The translations under genes were made by a program, and so were the position numbers. The notes below the pieces were generated by a model. That model searched no databases, was not told the origin of the DNA, and worked only from the letters and a program-made list of their open reading frames with translations. A DNA stretch of 64,000 nt, taken from assembly GCA_018435125.1 (NCBI GenBank), contig JAHDNZ010000006.1:38891-102890 (forward strand). Direction: 5' to 3'. The stretch's first letter is position 1; the number at the start of each line of letters is the position of its first letter. Shown here piece by piece: positions 25,358-34,250 of the stretch. The DNA is from Bacillota bacterium (lineage in GTDB: Bacteria; Bacillota; DTU065).

Positions 25358-26194
25358 ATGGATACAAAAAAATATGAAGAACTGCAAGAGATAGCACGTC
25401 AGTCAAGAGCATGGATTATAAGAGCTTTGGCTGAAGCTAATTCCGGTCATCCAGGTGGGAGTCTATCTGCAACTGATATTCTAACCTATCTTTATTTCCA
25501 GGCTATGAATATTAATCCTGATAATCCATCTGATCCAAAAAGAGACCGGTTTGTTTTGTGTAAGGGTCACGGAGCACCTGCACTTTATACGAGTTTAGCT
25601 TTGCGAGGCTATTTTCCTAAAGATGAGTTGCTTACCTTGAGAAAACTAGGTAGCCGGCTTCAAGGTCATCCGGATACCAGGAAACTCCCTGGTATCGATG
25701 CTTCAACCGGCTCTTTAGGACAGGGCCTTTCTATAGCCAATGGCATGGCCTTAGCAGGTAAACTAGATGACCAAAGCTATACCGTCTATGCTCTTTTGGG
25801 AGATGGAGAAACTCAGGAAGGACAGGTTTGGGAAGCTCTTATGACAGCTTCTCATTATCAGCTCAATAACGTAATTGCTTTTTTAGATTACAACCATCTA
25901 CAAATCGATGGTCGTATTGAAGAGGTAAAAAGTGGGGGCAATTTCGCCAGCCGTTTTAGATCCTTTGGTTGGCATGTGCTAGAAGTAAATGGTCATGATT
26001 TTTACGCTATAGATGAAGCTGTAATAGCTGCCAAACAGGAGAAATATGCTCCGAGTATGATTATTGCTCATACTATTAAAGGTAAGGGTGTACCTTTTAT
26101 GGAAGGTAAAGCAAAGTGGCATGGGAAAGCGCCAAATAAAGAAGAGGCTCTCGAAGCTCTAAAACTCCTCGGCGCAAGTTGGGAGGAGATCTAA
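25358..26194 (+). CDS. Transketolase, N-terminal subunit
   Basis: The 278-aa protein holds the thiamine-diphosphate half of transketolase: ANSGHPGGSLSATDIL (about 27-42), KGHGAPALYTSLALRG and the GDG...N motif ALLGDGETQEGQVWEA...FLDYNHLQ. Together with the next gene it makes the split transketolase used by many anaerobes in the non-oxidative pentose phosphate pathway. It directly abuts the C-terminal subunit gene (stop at 26192-26194, start at 26195). Confidence 0.95.
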   Translation: MDTKKYEELQEIARQSRAWIIRALAEANSGHPGGSLSATDILTYLYFQAMNINPDNPSDPKRDRFVLCKGHGAPALYTSLALRGYFPKDELLTLRKLGSRLQGHPDTRKLPGIDASTGSLGQGLSIANGMALAGKLDDQSYTVYALLGDGETQEGQVWEALMTASHYQLNNVIAFLDYNHLQIDGRIEEVKSGGNFASRFRSFGWHVLEVNGHDFYAIDEAVIAAKQEKYAPSMIIAHTIKGKGVPFMEGKAKWHGKAPNKEEALEALKLLGASWEEI

Positions 26195-27136
26195 ATGCTA
26201 AAAAAAGCAACCAGAGATGCATATGGAGAAACATTGGTAGAGTTAGGTCATCTTTATGATAATGTTATAGTCTTAGATGCTGATCTAAGTAAGTCCACCA
26301 AAACCGAGCTATTTGCAAAAGAATTTCCTGAGCGATTTTTCCAAATGGGTATAGCCGAGCAGGATATGTTAGCTACAGCTGCAGGCTTAGCACTATGTGA
26401 CAAGGTTTGTTTTGTCAGTACTTTTGCTATCTTTGCTGCCGGACGTGCTTTTGAACAGATTAGAAATTCTATTGCTTATCCAAAACTAAATGTTAAAATC
26501 TGTGCTACTCATGCTGGCGTTACAGTGGGTGAAGATGGTGGCAGCCACCAAGCTATAGAAGATATTGCTCTTATGAGAGCGATACCTAATATGACAGTTA
26601 TAGTTCCCGCTGACGCTATAGAAACAGCCAAAGCTCTGCATGCTATATATAAACATGAAGGTCCTGTTTATTTTCGCCTCGGCCGCCCAGCGGTACCATT
26701 TATTTATAATGATGATTTTGAATTTAAAATTGGCAAAGCTAATAAATTAAGGGAAGGAACCGACGCAGCTATAATTGCTACAGGCATTATGGTAGCCTGT
26801 GCAATTGATGCAGCTAAGATCCTTGCAGATAAAGGCCTGAATGTTCAAGTTTGGGATATGGCTACGATAAAACCTCTTGATTTGGAAGCCATTAAAGAAG
26901 CAGCCAAGACCGGTGCTATTGTTACAGCTGAAGAACATTCGGTAATTGGCGGCTTAGGTAGTGCCGTAGCAGAAGCATCTGCAGAGTATGCACCTGCTTT
27001 TATGAGTTTTGTCGGACTAAAAGATTGCTTTGGTCAATCGGGGACCCCTGAAGAGTTACTAGAAGCATATAATTTAACCGCAGATAATATTGCTAAAACT
27101 GTGCTTGAAGTTGTAGATAAAAAGTCCTCGTCATAG
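26195..27136 (+). CDS. Transketolase, C-terminal subunit
   Basis: The 313-aa protein carries the pyrimidine-binding and C-terminal domains: LDADLSKSTKTELFAKEFPER, MGIAEQDMLATAAGLAL with the catalytic Glu, and ATHAGVTVGEDGGSHQAIED. It must pair with the upstream subunit to be active. The ribosome binding site TGGGAGGAG lies inside the upstream gene, so translation is coupled. The pair ends in two terminators. Confidence 0.95.
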   Translation: MLKKATRDAYGETLVELGHLYDNVIVLDADLSKSTKTELFAKEFPERFFQMGIAEQDMLATAAGLALCDKVCFVSTFAIFAAGRAFEQIRNSIAYPKLNVKICATHAGVTVGEDGGSHQAIEDIALMRAIPNMTVIVPADAIETAKALHAIYKHEGPVYFRLGRPAVPFIYNDDFEFKIGKANKLREGTDAAIIATGIMVACAIDAAKILADKGLNVQVWDMATIKPLDLEAIKEAAKTGAIVTAEEHSVIGGLGSAVAEASAEYAPAFMSFVGLKDCFGQSGTPEELLEAYNLTADNIAKTVLEVVDKKSSS

Positions 27137-27168
27137 ACGAGGACTTCATTTAAGTTCTTAAACTTTTT
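27122..27168 (+). terminator. Tandem terminators after the transketolase pair
   Basis: AAGTCCTCGT (27122-27131) and ACGAGGACTT (27137-27146) form a perfect ten-pair stem overlapping the stop codon. A second small hairpin, AAGTT-CTTA-AACTT (about 27152-27165), runs into a seven-T tract. The following region up to the ftsE start (about 290 bp) has no gene; an AT-rich TATAAT at 27314-27319 lacks a good -35 box. Confidence 0.85.
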
Positions 27169-27454
27169 TTGGAGGGTTAATAAGTTGCTTGGAGAAAGTT
27201 TAGTAGGAGAAAATAGTATCTCTTATTAGCAATCGATGTCTAGTAAAAGTAATAAGTAGCCATGTTCTTTAACAGGCTATGTTATAAAGGCAAAGTTTGT
27301 TTAGCCTTATTATTATAATTATAACCTAAGAACATTTGCTACCAACATATGGAATTGCTAGCTGTATAAAATAAAAAGTAAAGTTTAAAGCAGTAAAGAT
27401 TAATTAAATGCAGGCGATACAAAGCAGTTCTTCCAAAAAAAGGGGGAGAAGTTG

Positions 27455-28138
27455 ATGGCACAGATGCCCCTTGTCTACTTCAGTGGGGTCAGTAAAGCTT
27501 TTGATGATAATGTTATTTTAAAAAATGTCGAATTGGCAGTACCAAAAGCAAGTTTTGCTTTTCTTTTAGGGGCAACAGGGGCAGGCAAATCGACATTGCT
27601 TAAAATGATTGCCGGAGAGATAAAACCTACAAAAGGTAAGATTTATATTAAAGGGCAGGACATCTCGAAATGGTCTAAAGCTAAGAGAGCAAGTTGGAGG
27701 AGACGCATTGGCTATGTATTTCAAGAGGATAGGCTATTAAGTTACCATTCTGTATACGAGAATGTTGCCTTACCTCTAGAGATTCAAGAATTCTCTCCAA
27801 GAAAAATAAAAGACAAAGTACTTTCTATACTCGAAGTATTAGGAGTAGGGAGCAAAGCTTACTCACTGCCGGAAGAGCTTTCGGGGGGAGAAAAGCAGAG
27901 AGTTTCCTTAGCCAGAGCTTTAGTTGCTAATCCAGAGATTATTATTGCTGATGAACCCACTGCGCAATTAGATCCATATACCTCAAAAGAAATATTCAAT
28001 TTGCTGGCATCCTTAAATCGCACCGGTCGCATAACAGTGATAATGGCTACCCATGAATGGGATCTTGTCAGGAATACGGATCTACCGGCATTCATCTTAC
28101 GTGATGGCTTCCTTTTGCCTTGGGAGGGGAAAATATGA
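27455..28138 (+). CDS. ftsE: Cell division ATP-binding protein FtsE
   Basis: The ATG at 27455, 8 bp after GGGGGA, gives 227 aa; the TTG just before it is less likely. Walker A GATGAGKSTLL (about 38-48), Q-loop FQEDRLL, signature LSGGEKQRVSLARAL and Walker B IIIADEPTAQLD are present. FtsE is the ATPase of the FtsEX complex, which in Firmicutes controls a peptidoglycan hydrolase. Its stop overlaps the ftsX start (ATGA). Confidence 0.95.
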   Translation: MAQMPLVYFSGVSKAFDDNVILKNVELAVPKASFAFLLGATGAGKSTLLKMIAGEIKPTKGKIYIKGQDISKWSKAKRASWRRRIGYVFQEDRLLSYHSVYENVALPLEIQEFSPRKIKDKVLSILEVLGVGSKAYSLPEELSGGEKQRVSLARALVANPEIIIADEPTAQLDPYTSKEIFNLLASLNRTGRITVIMATHEWDLVRNTDLPAFILRDGFLLPWEGKI

Positions 28139-29004
28139 AAATCAGCACAAGCTTTAAGTTAATTGGCAAAGGTGCCGGTAACCTTTGGAGACACAAAGGT
28201 TCTACTTTTGCAGCTTATATTAGTATAACCATTGCTTTGCTAGTATTGGGTTTTTTTGCTTTATCATGGGTAAATATATTAAATCTTACTAATGATTTAC
28301 TTAACAAATTAGAGGTTAGAGTTTTTTTGACAAAACCTGGAACAGTCAAAAAAATTGAGGAGCTTGCTGGAATAGAAAAGTGGGAGTATATTAATGCTGA
28401 TTTAGCTCTCAAACAGATAACCGAAAGCTATCAATTAAAAGGGGACTATTTGAAAAATGTATTAGGAGGCAATCCCTTACAAGCTAGTTATTCACTGCTA
28501 GTTAAAGATGCTCAACTTATTCCGGATATGGTAAAGACTCTTAAAGGGATGCCTGAAGTAGACGAAGTAATCTATGGTGGTCAAACAGTTGATTCGTTGA
28601 TTAATCTGCAAAAGATTATCGGTGGATTTGGGCTTTTATTATTGTTTATTCTGATACTGGCAATTCTTCTAGTAGTTGCCAATACTTTGAGACTTAGCTT
28701 TGCGGTAAGAAGGCAGGAGATAGCTTTAGAAAAACTCCTGGGCGCTAGCCCACTTTATATTGTAAGCCCCTTTTTATGGGAAGGTACTCTCCTTGGCTTA
28801 ATAAGTGCAGTTTCAGCAATTATAATTCTTTTATATAGCTACAGGACTTTTAGTGGCTGGATAGCGCTTTCCTTTCCCTATTTACCGCTTAAATCTCTGG
28901 CTTCATTGCGGGTAAGTATGTTGGTTATAGGAATAGTCCTGGGTGTTATTATGGGCTTTATAGGTAGTATCTGGGGGGTGCGTAGATATTGGCCAAAAGA
29001 ATAA
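28135..29004 (+). CDS. ftsX: Cell division membrane protein FtsX
   Basis: The 289-aa protein from ATG 28135 has four transmembrane segments: one after about residue 25, then three between about 165 and 285. Between them lies an extracytoplasmic loop (about 50-160) with EVRVFLTKPGTVKKIEELA-type sequence. RRQEIALEKLLGASPLYI is the typical FtsX loop. FtsX transmits FtsE ATP hydrolysis to its extracellular hydrolase partner, here very likely the next gene, which overlaps ftsX by 16 bp. Confidence 0.93.
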   Translation: MKISTSFKLIGKGAGNLWRHKGSTFAAYISITIALLVLGFFALSWVNILNLTNDLLNKLEVRVFLTKPGTVKKIEELAGIEKWEYINADLALKQITESYQLKGDYLKNVLGGNPLQASYSLLVKDAQLIPDMVKTLKGMPEVDEVIYGGQTVDSLINLQKIIGGFGLLLLFILILAILLVVANTLRLSFAVRRQEIALEKLLGASPLYIVSPFLWEGTLLGLISAVSAIIILLYSYRTFSGWIALSFPYLPLKSLASLRVSMLVIGIVLGVIMGFIGSIWGVRRYWPKE

Positions 29005-30167
29005 ACATTCTTTTGCTATTGACATTAATTTTCACAGTTAATATATTTGCGGAGCCTAATCTTAAAGATTCCCAGCAAAGATACGACCAAGTTATTAAAG
29101 AGATGGAAAAAGTCCGTGCTAATCTTGAAGCTAGCAACAAAAAAGAAAAGCAAATTTTATCTAACTTAAATGATTTAGATAAATCACTAGACAAGCTTGG
29201 AAAAGAAAAATCACAAATACTAACATCTTTGCAGAAAATAAACCAGGAATTAGAGGCTTTAGAAAAAGAGCTTCAAGTCAAACAAGCTGAACTCGATGAA
29301 AGTGAAGTTAAATTAAATGCATTAAGAGATGATGCCGGCGAAAGCCTTCGTTCTATCCAAAAGATTACGGCTCAGGGTTGGTGGTCCTTTGTTTTTAACT
29401 CCATCTCCATTTCTGAGTTTTGGGTTCGTTCTCATCAAATCAAACAGTTTTTAGCGGCAGATATCAAGGCTTTAGATATTACCACCGAACTTTACGAAGA
29501 ACATCAAAAGAAAGTACAAGCCCTAGAAGCAAAGAAACAGGAAATAGTTAAGAAAAAGAGTGAACTTGAAAATGCCCAGAAGAAACTAAAAGATAATGAA
29601 AACCAAATAAAAAAGAATGTCAAGGATAAAGAACGGGCCTTGACTAAAGTCAATCAAGAAAAATCCGAATATGATAAGGCTTTGCGTGAAATGGAAAAAG
29701 TATCTGAAGAATTAGGCGAAGCTATTCGCAAACTGCAACAAAAAACCCTTGATGAAGATGGTGTCACTAAAGTTATTACCATGATCTGGCCGGTACAGGG
29801 TTGGATTTCTTCAGATTATGGTTGGCGGCTGCATCCGATTCTGAATGAGAACCGCTTTCATACAGGTTTAGATATTGCTGCTTCAGAAGGAAAAGATATT
29901 CGTGCAGCTGCCGATGGGACTGTTATTTTAGCCGGTTTTGTACAGGGTTATGGTTTGACGACTATAATTTCTCATGGCAATAAAACAACTACACTGTATG
30001 GCCATGCTTCAAAACTACTTACTCAAGCCGGCGATAAAGTTAAACAAAACCAAGTAATTGCTAAAGTCGGTTCCACAGGGGTAAGTAGTGGTCCACACTT
30101 GCATTTTGAAATCCGTGTCAATGGTGATCCCGTTAATCCATGGGGTTGGTTGCCGGTTGTAAAATAG
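28989..30167 (+). CDS. EnvC/PcsB-like M23 peptidase with coiled coil
   Basis: The 392-aa protein from TTG 28989 has a signal peptide (KRINILLLLTLIFTVNIFA) and a coiled coil (about 25-110 and 170-250). The C-terminal LytM/M23 domain retains the zinc ligands HTGLD (about 298-302) and HLHFE (about 375-379). In FtsEX systems this architecture is the hydrolase or hydrolase activator regulated by FtsX. Because its zinc ligands are intact, it is likely a true hydrolase, unlike E. coli EnvC. Coupled to ftsX and followed by a CtpA protease. Confidence 0.92.
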   Translation: MAKRINILLLLTLIFTVNIFAEPNLKDSQQRYDQVIKEMEKVRANLEASNKKEKQILSNLNDLDKSLDKLGKEKSQILTSLQKINQELEALEKELQVKQAELDESEVKLNALRDDAGESLRSIQKITAQGWWSFVFNSISISEFWVRSHQIKQFLAADIKALDITTELYEEHQKKVQALEAKKQEIVKKKSELENAQKKLKDNENQIKKNVKDKERALTKVNQEKSEYDKALREMEKVSEELGEAIRKLQQKTLDEDGVTKVITMIWPVQGWISSDYGWRLHPILNENRFHTGLDIAASEGKDIRAAADGTVILAGFVQGYGLTTIISHGNKTTTLYGHASKLLTQAGDKVKQNQVIAKVGSTGVSSGPHLHFEIRVNGDPVNPWGWLPVVK

Positions 30168-30257
30168 GGTGATTAAAATAAGCCCCTTTGCAATACAATT
30201 AACAGAAGTTAACTTAATGAAAGTCCTAGGCTTTGGGAATCAGATTGGAGAGTGCAG

Positions 30258-31481
30258 ATGGTGAAATATCGCAAGCTAGTTACAGCCCTAGTTATTCTGA
30301 TAATCATTGGAGGCATTATTGGTTTTGTTAAAGGGGTCAATGCGGAACTCCCTCCAGATGAAGATCTGCTTACCTTGCTTCAGGTAACAGCGTTGGTAAA
30401 AACCCAGTTTGTGGAACCAGTCAGTTTTATTCAAATGATAGACAACTATGCTGAGATCGGAACCATTAACGGCATGCTGGAAAAAACACTAAATGACAAA
30501 TATACCTACTACATGACACCCTATGATTACAACGAGATGCAGATACAGACCAAAGGAGCATATGGTGGTATAGGAGTTATCATAGGAATCACAGAAGAGG
30601 ATCAGGTAGTTGTGGTAGAGCCATTTCCCAATTCGCCGGGATATCTTTCCGGATTAAGACCAGCTGATGAGTTTAGAACTATTAATGATAAAAGCACCAT
30701 AGGCATGACTACAGAAGAAGCAGCCAATCTTTTAAGAGGTGAACCTGATACGGTTGTAAAGGTTAAGCTTTTTAGACCAAGTACTCAAAAGGAATATGAG
30801 GTAGAGATTGTACGTAAGACAATAGAAATGACAACTGTTTCAGGGGAGATGCTTCAAAACGGTATTGGCTATGTACGTATTTCATCTTTTAGCGGTAGAA
30901 CTCCTCAAGAATTAGAACTCAAACTAAACGAGCTAGAAAAAGCCAGTCTACAGGGCTTAATTCTCGATCTTCGTTATAATACCGGTGGGCTATTGGACGC
31001 AGCTGTTGATATTGCAAGCATGTTTGCCTCTAGTGGACCTGTTCTCTTTGTTGAAGGTCGGGGTGGAGCCTGTCAAGAGATAACCGTAAACAAAAATCAT
31101 GTTATTAAACAATACCCTGTTATCTGTCTGGTTAACAATATTTCAGCCTCAGCTTCGGAGATTCTTTCGGGATTTTTCAAAGATAGGAAAATCGGTTTGG
31201 TTTTAGGACAACAGACTTTTGGCAAAGGTTTAGTGCAAACAATTTACCCACTCTATAGTGGGGGAGCACTTTCTTTAACCACGCAAAGGTATCTTACTGC
31301 AGGTGGCGTAGCTATTCATGGGAAAGGAGTTACTCCGGATATTGTGGAACTTCTTTCAGAGCAAGCAGAAAAAGACTTTGTTCCGCTAATACCTGAAAGA
31401 CGCAAAGAAGACACTCAGCTACTAAGAGCTATTGAGGAAATGCAAAAGTTGCTTACCAAACCGAAAGCCAATGCTGCATAA
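30258..31481 (+). CDS. C-terminal processing protease (S41 family, CtpA type)
   Basis: The ATG at 30258 lies 8 bp after GGAG (a GTG at 30252 is also possible). The 407-aa protein has a signal-anchor segment (about 8-25), a PDZ domain (YGGIGVIIGI...VEPFPNSPGYLSGLRPADE, about 98-170) and the S41 catalytic region. That region carries the catalytic serine in NNISASASEILSGFFKD and lysine in QTFGKGLVQT. It acts outside the membrane. The order ftsE-ftsX-M23-ctpA is common in clostridia, implying control of the hydrolase. Confidence 0.93.
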   Translation: MVKYRKLVTALVILIIIGGIIGFVKGVNAELPPDEDLLTLLQVTALVKTQFVEPVSFIQMIDNYAEIGTINGMLEKTLNDKYTYYMTPYDYNEMQIQTKGAYGGIGVIIGITEEDQVVVVEPFPNSPGYLSGLRPADEFRTINDKSTIGMTTEEAANLLRGEPDTVVKVKLFRPSTQKEYEVEIVRKTIEMTTVSGEMLQNGIGYVRISSFSGRTPQELELKLNELEKASLQGLILDLRYNTGGLLDAAVDIASMFASSGPVLFVEGRGGACQEITVNKNHVIKQYPVICLVNNISASASEILSGFFKDRKIGLVLGQQTFGKGLVQTIYPLYSGGALSLTTQRYLTAGGVAIHGKGVTPDIVELLSEQAEKDFVPLIPERRKEDTQLLRAIEEMQKLLTKPKANAA

Positions 31482-31507
31482 AAAAAACACCCTTAGGGTG
31501 TTTTTTT
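31481..31507. terminator. Bidirectional terminator between ctpA and the binding-protein gene
   Basis: A-rich AAAAACACCC, loop TTA and GGGTGTTTTT form a symmetric hairpin with A and T runs on both sides. It serves ctpA on the plus strand and the convergent binding-protein gene on the minus strand. Confidence 0.92.
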
Positions 31508-32801
31508 AGTTAAAAAGCATTTTATCAAGATAGCGCTGATATTCTTTTTGTTTGCGAGCCAATTCGGTTTCCGTGGCCTTGGCAGCACTTTTTAGAGCTT
31601 CAAGTGGGGTTATATTTTTTTGTAATACATTCATAATAGCAAAATCAAGCTCTCTTTGAATGGCTAAAGATCCGGGGAAATAACTAAATGTTTTGGATTG
31701 CGCTAGTTGCAAAAAGAGAGTTTTACGATCTTTTTCCGGAATATTCATAGCGCTAGCTGCTGCCTTATTACCAGAAACCCACATAGTGCCGGGAATGGTT
31801 GTCATGATGGCTTCAGTTAAACGAGTCTGAATTTTGTCAGAAAGATACCATTCCAAGTATTTAAAAGCGGCTTCTTTATATTTGGAGTTTTTAAAAATAG
31901 CTAAGGTAGATCCACCCATAAAGCTTTCGTGTGAAACACTACCATCAGGCTGCTTGGTCCCGGGTATTAAACCTAGTGTCCATTTACCGGTTATCTCAGG
32001 TGCAGCTTGAGTTAAAGTAGCATGAAAAACATTAATATTGAATAACACCGGCCACTCTCCCGTTTTAAATAAGGTAAAGGCATCACCTTCAAGCGGCATC
32101 TTATAATGAGTGTAAAGGTTACAGTATTTAGTAAAGCCAACAATTGAACCTTGTTCAAGTAAAAGACTTTTGAAAGTTTCTCCCTCAACCCAGCCACCGC
32201 CATTTTGCTTCATTAAAACATAAGCCCCATATTTTGGTGATAGAGCTACGCCACCGTAATTCCAACCGGCATTCTTCCCCCGAGATTGCAGTTTGGGCAT
32301 AAGTTTTTCGAGATCTTCCCAGGTTTTTGGTATCTCCAAACCTTGTTCGTTGAGAATATCATGACGGTAGAAGGCTGAGATCACTCCACAGGTTTCGACA
32401 AATCCAAAGACTCGGCCTCGAAAATTTAATGAGTGGGTAGTACCAGGGTAGAGATTACTTTCAACGGCTTGCACTCTCTCTTTGCCAAAAGATTGCTTCA
32501 GATCGATAATCGCATCTCTAACACCATATTCAACCATATGATCAGGTGCACCACTAACAATATCTGGGGTATCACCTGAAGCTGCCGCCAAGAGAACTTT
32601 ATTTTGCATATCTGACCAGGCAAACACCCTTAGACGTACACGTATTCCTGTTTTAGAGGTAAAGTCTTCTTCAATTATTCCCTGCAAAAGGTCGATGGCT
32701 TCATTTCCCATACCTACTTGCCAAACCTCTAAAGTTACTGTTTGAGCCATTATAGCAAGGCTTAATAAGACTAAAATACCTCCAACCAATCCTTTTTTCA
32801 T
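31506..32801 (-). CDS. Extracellular sugar-binding protein of an ABC transporter (orphan)
   Basis: From ATG 32801, behind GGGGGTG, the protein has 431 aa and a signal peptide (MKKGLVGGILVLLSLAIMAQ) without a lipobox cysteine. SBP family 1 features are visible: TVTLEVWQVGMGNEAIDLLQ, LAAASGDTPDIVSGAPDHMVEYG, and the later ESFMGGSTLAIFKNSKYKEAAFKYLEW. It would capture a sugar or oligosaccharide. No permease or ATPase gene is adjacent. Its convergent orientation and own promoter and terminator mark it as monocistronic. A secreted, non-lipidated binding protein suits a periplasm. Confidence 0.85.
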   Translation of the reverse strand: MKKGLVGGILVLLSLAIMAQTVTLEVWQVGMGNEAIDLLQGIIEEDFTSKTGIRVRLRVFAWSDMQNKVLLAAASGDTPDIVSGAPDHMVEYGVRDAIIDLKQSFGKERVQAVESNLYPGTTHSLNFRGRVFGFVETCGVISAFYRHDILNEQGLEIPKTWEDLEKLMPKLQSRGKNAGWNYGGVALSPKYGAYVLMKQNGGGWVEGETFKSLLLEQGSIVGFTKYCNLYTHYKMPLEGDAFTLFKTGEWPVLFNINVFHATLTQAAPEITGKWTLGLIPGTKQPDGSVSHESFMGGSTLAIFKNSKYKEAAFKYLEWYLSDKIQTRLTEAIMTTIPGTMWVSGNKAAASAMNIPEKDRKTLFLQLAQSKTFSYFPGSLAIQRELDFAIMNVLQKNITPLEALKSAAKATETELARKQKEYQRYLDKMLFN

Positions 32802-32871
32802 ATATACACCCCCATTGCTTATGTTCTTTCCTTCCACTGAAATAAAGAATGTCCTTTTGCGAGTAGTTATG

Positions 32872-32900
32872 ATTTTAAAAAAAACTTCTAATCCTGTAAA
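32872..32900 (-). promoter_or_regulatory. Promoter of the binding-protein gene
   Basis: On the minus strand TTTACA (32895-32900), a 17-bp spacer and TAAAAT (32872-32877) match sigma-A. The predicted leader is about 65 nt. The remaining gap to the divergent azlC (32901-33098) holds no gene. Confidence 0.6.
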
Positions 32901-33098
32901 TTTAATCTAAAAAGATAACTTACAGACTAAGAAGTGATTTGCACTATACATGGAGATAAACACCGCTAATCTTTAGAAAAAGAAGGCTTTCGGGGTTAAA
33001 AATAAGCAGAAGATACTTTTTACACTAGGTTATATTCCACTATTTATAACACAAATGGTACAATGATCTAAATGTGATATACAGCGGGGGTGATTTAA

Positions 33099-33815
33099 AT
33101 GGAATTAAACAAGAGCTGGTATATAAAAGGTCTCCAGGATGGCATACCAATCTCTTTGGGATATCTAGCAGTTTCTTTTACTCTGGGTATTGCTGCTAAA
33201 AATGCAGGTTTGTTACCTATGCAAGCTACCTTGATGTCTTTATTAAATAACACTTCAGCAGGTGAATTTGCTGCTCTCGGACTGATAAGCTCGCAGGCTT
33301 CATATTTAGAAATGGCAATTACGCAGTTGATTATTAACCTCCGATATTGCTTGATGTCTTGTTCTTTATCGCAAAAGCTTGATCCTAAAGCATCGCTTTT
33401 TCACCGGTTTGTCATAGGTTTTGATGTAACGGATGAAGTGTTTGGTGTGTCCATAAGTGTTAAAGGTAAGCTTAACCCTTTTTATACTTATGGGCTGATG
33501 AGTATGTCCATTCCCGGGTGGGCTTTGGGAACCTGCTTGGGTGTCGTATCTGGTAATATTTTACCTAGGAGGATTTTAAACGCCATGGGGGTTGCGCTTT
33601 ACGGAATGTTTATAGCGGTGATTGTACCACCAGCTAAAAAGAATAAAGTGCTTTGTGGACTAATAATTGTTTCTATGTTTGCAAGTCTGTTATTTACTTA
33701 TCTTCCGGTCCTAAAGAAAATTCCTTCCGGTTTTCAGATAATTATATTGACGGTGGTTATAGCCGGAGTAGCTGCAGTTTTATTTCCGCTAAAAGCTGAA
33801 AATACGGAGGAATAA
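33099..33815 (+). CDS. azlC: AzlC-family branched-chain amino acid exporter subunit
   Basis: The 238-aa protein has about six to seven membrane segments and the family patterns GLQDGIPISLGYLAVSFTLG (about 10-29), MSLLNNTSAGEFAALGL and INLRYCLMSCSLSQKLDP. AzlCD pairs export leucine and related amino acids or their analogues. The start at ATG 33099 follows GCGGGGGTGA. AzlD follows after 4 bp. Confidence 0.93.
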   Translation: MELNKSWYIKGLQDGIPISLGYLAVSFTLGIAAKNAGLLPMQATLMSLLNNTSAGEFAALGLISSQASYLEMAITQLIINLRYCLMSCSLSQKLDPKASLFHRFVIGFDVTDEVFGVSISVKGKLNPFYTYGLMSMSIPGWALGTCLGVVSGNILPRRILNAMGVALYGMFIAVIVPPAKKNKVLCGLIIVSMFASLLFTYLPVLKKIPSGFQIIILTVVIAGVAAVLFPLKAENTEE

Positions 33816-33819
33816 AGTT

Positions 33820-34122
33820 ATGTATAATATCTATTTATATATTCTGGTGATGGCCGGAGTGACTTATCTGATTCGAGTACTACCCCTTACCTTAATCCAA
33901 AAAGAGATTAAAAATTGTACCTTGCGTTCGTTTCTATTTTACGTTCCTTATGTAACATTGGCGGTTATGACTTTTCCTGCCATCTTGTCAGCTACGGGAA
34001 GTATCTTATCTGCTCTAATTGGCTTTATAATTGCGCTTGTGCTCGCTTATCGGGGAGCAGACCTCTTTAAGGTGTCGGTAGGAGCTTGTTTGACGGTATT
34101 TATTATTGAATTATTTCTATGA
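33820..34122 (+). CDS. azlD: AzlD-family branched-chain amino acid exporter subunit
   Basis: The 100-aa protein has four hydrophobic segments and the family motif TYLIRVLPLTLIQKEI (about 15-30), then RSFLFYVPYVTLAVMTFPAIL. It is the small partner of AzlC. The ribosome binding site is the GGAGGAATAAAG at the end of azlC. Confidence 0.9.
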   Translation: MYNIYLYILVMAGVTYLIRVLPLTLIQKEIKNCTLRSFLFYVPYVTLAVMTFPAILSATGSILSALIGFIIALVLAYRGADLFKVSVGACLTVFIIELFL

Positions 34123-34168
34123 GGAGCCCTACTTAAAAAAGTTAGTGTATTAAAAATATTTATTTTAA

Positions 34169-34195
34169 AAGGGACCTGTTTGATGTAGGTCCCTT
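34169..34195 (+). terminator. Terminator after azlCD
   Basis: AAGGGACCT (34169-34177) and AGGTCCCTT (34187-34195) form a perfect nine-pair stem with a nine-base loop. The following T run is weak, so efficiency is uncertain. Confidence 0.6.
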
Positions 34196-34250
34196 AAGAA
34201 TGTTCAACCGTACAGAAAAGAAGATGCATATAGTTGTTTTAACCCTTGGT

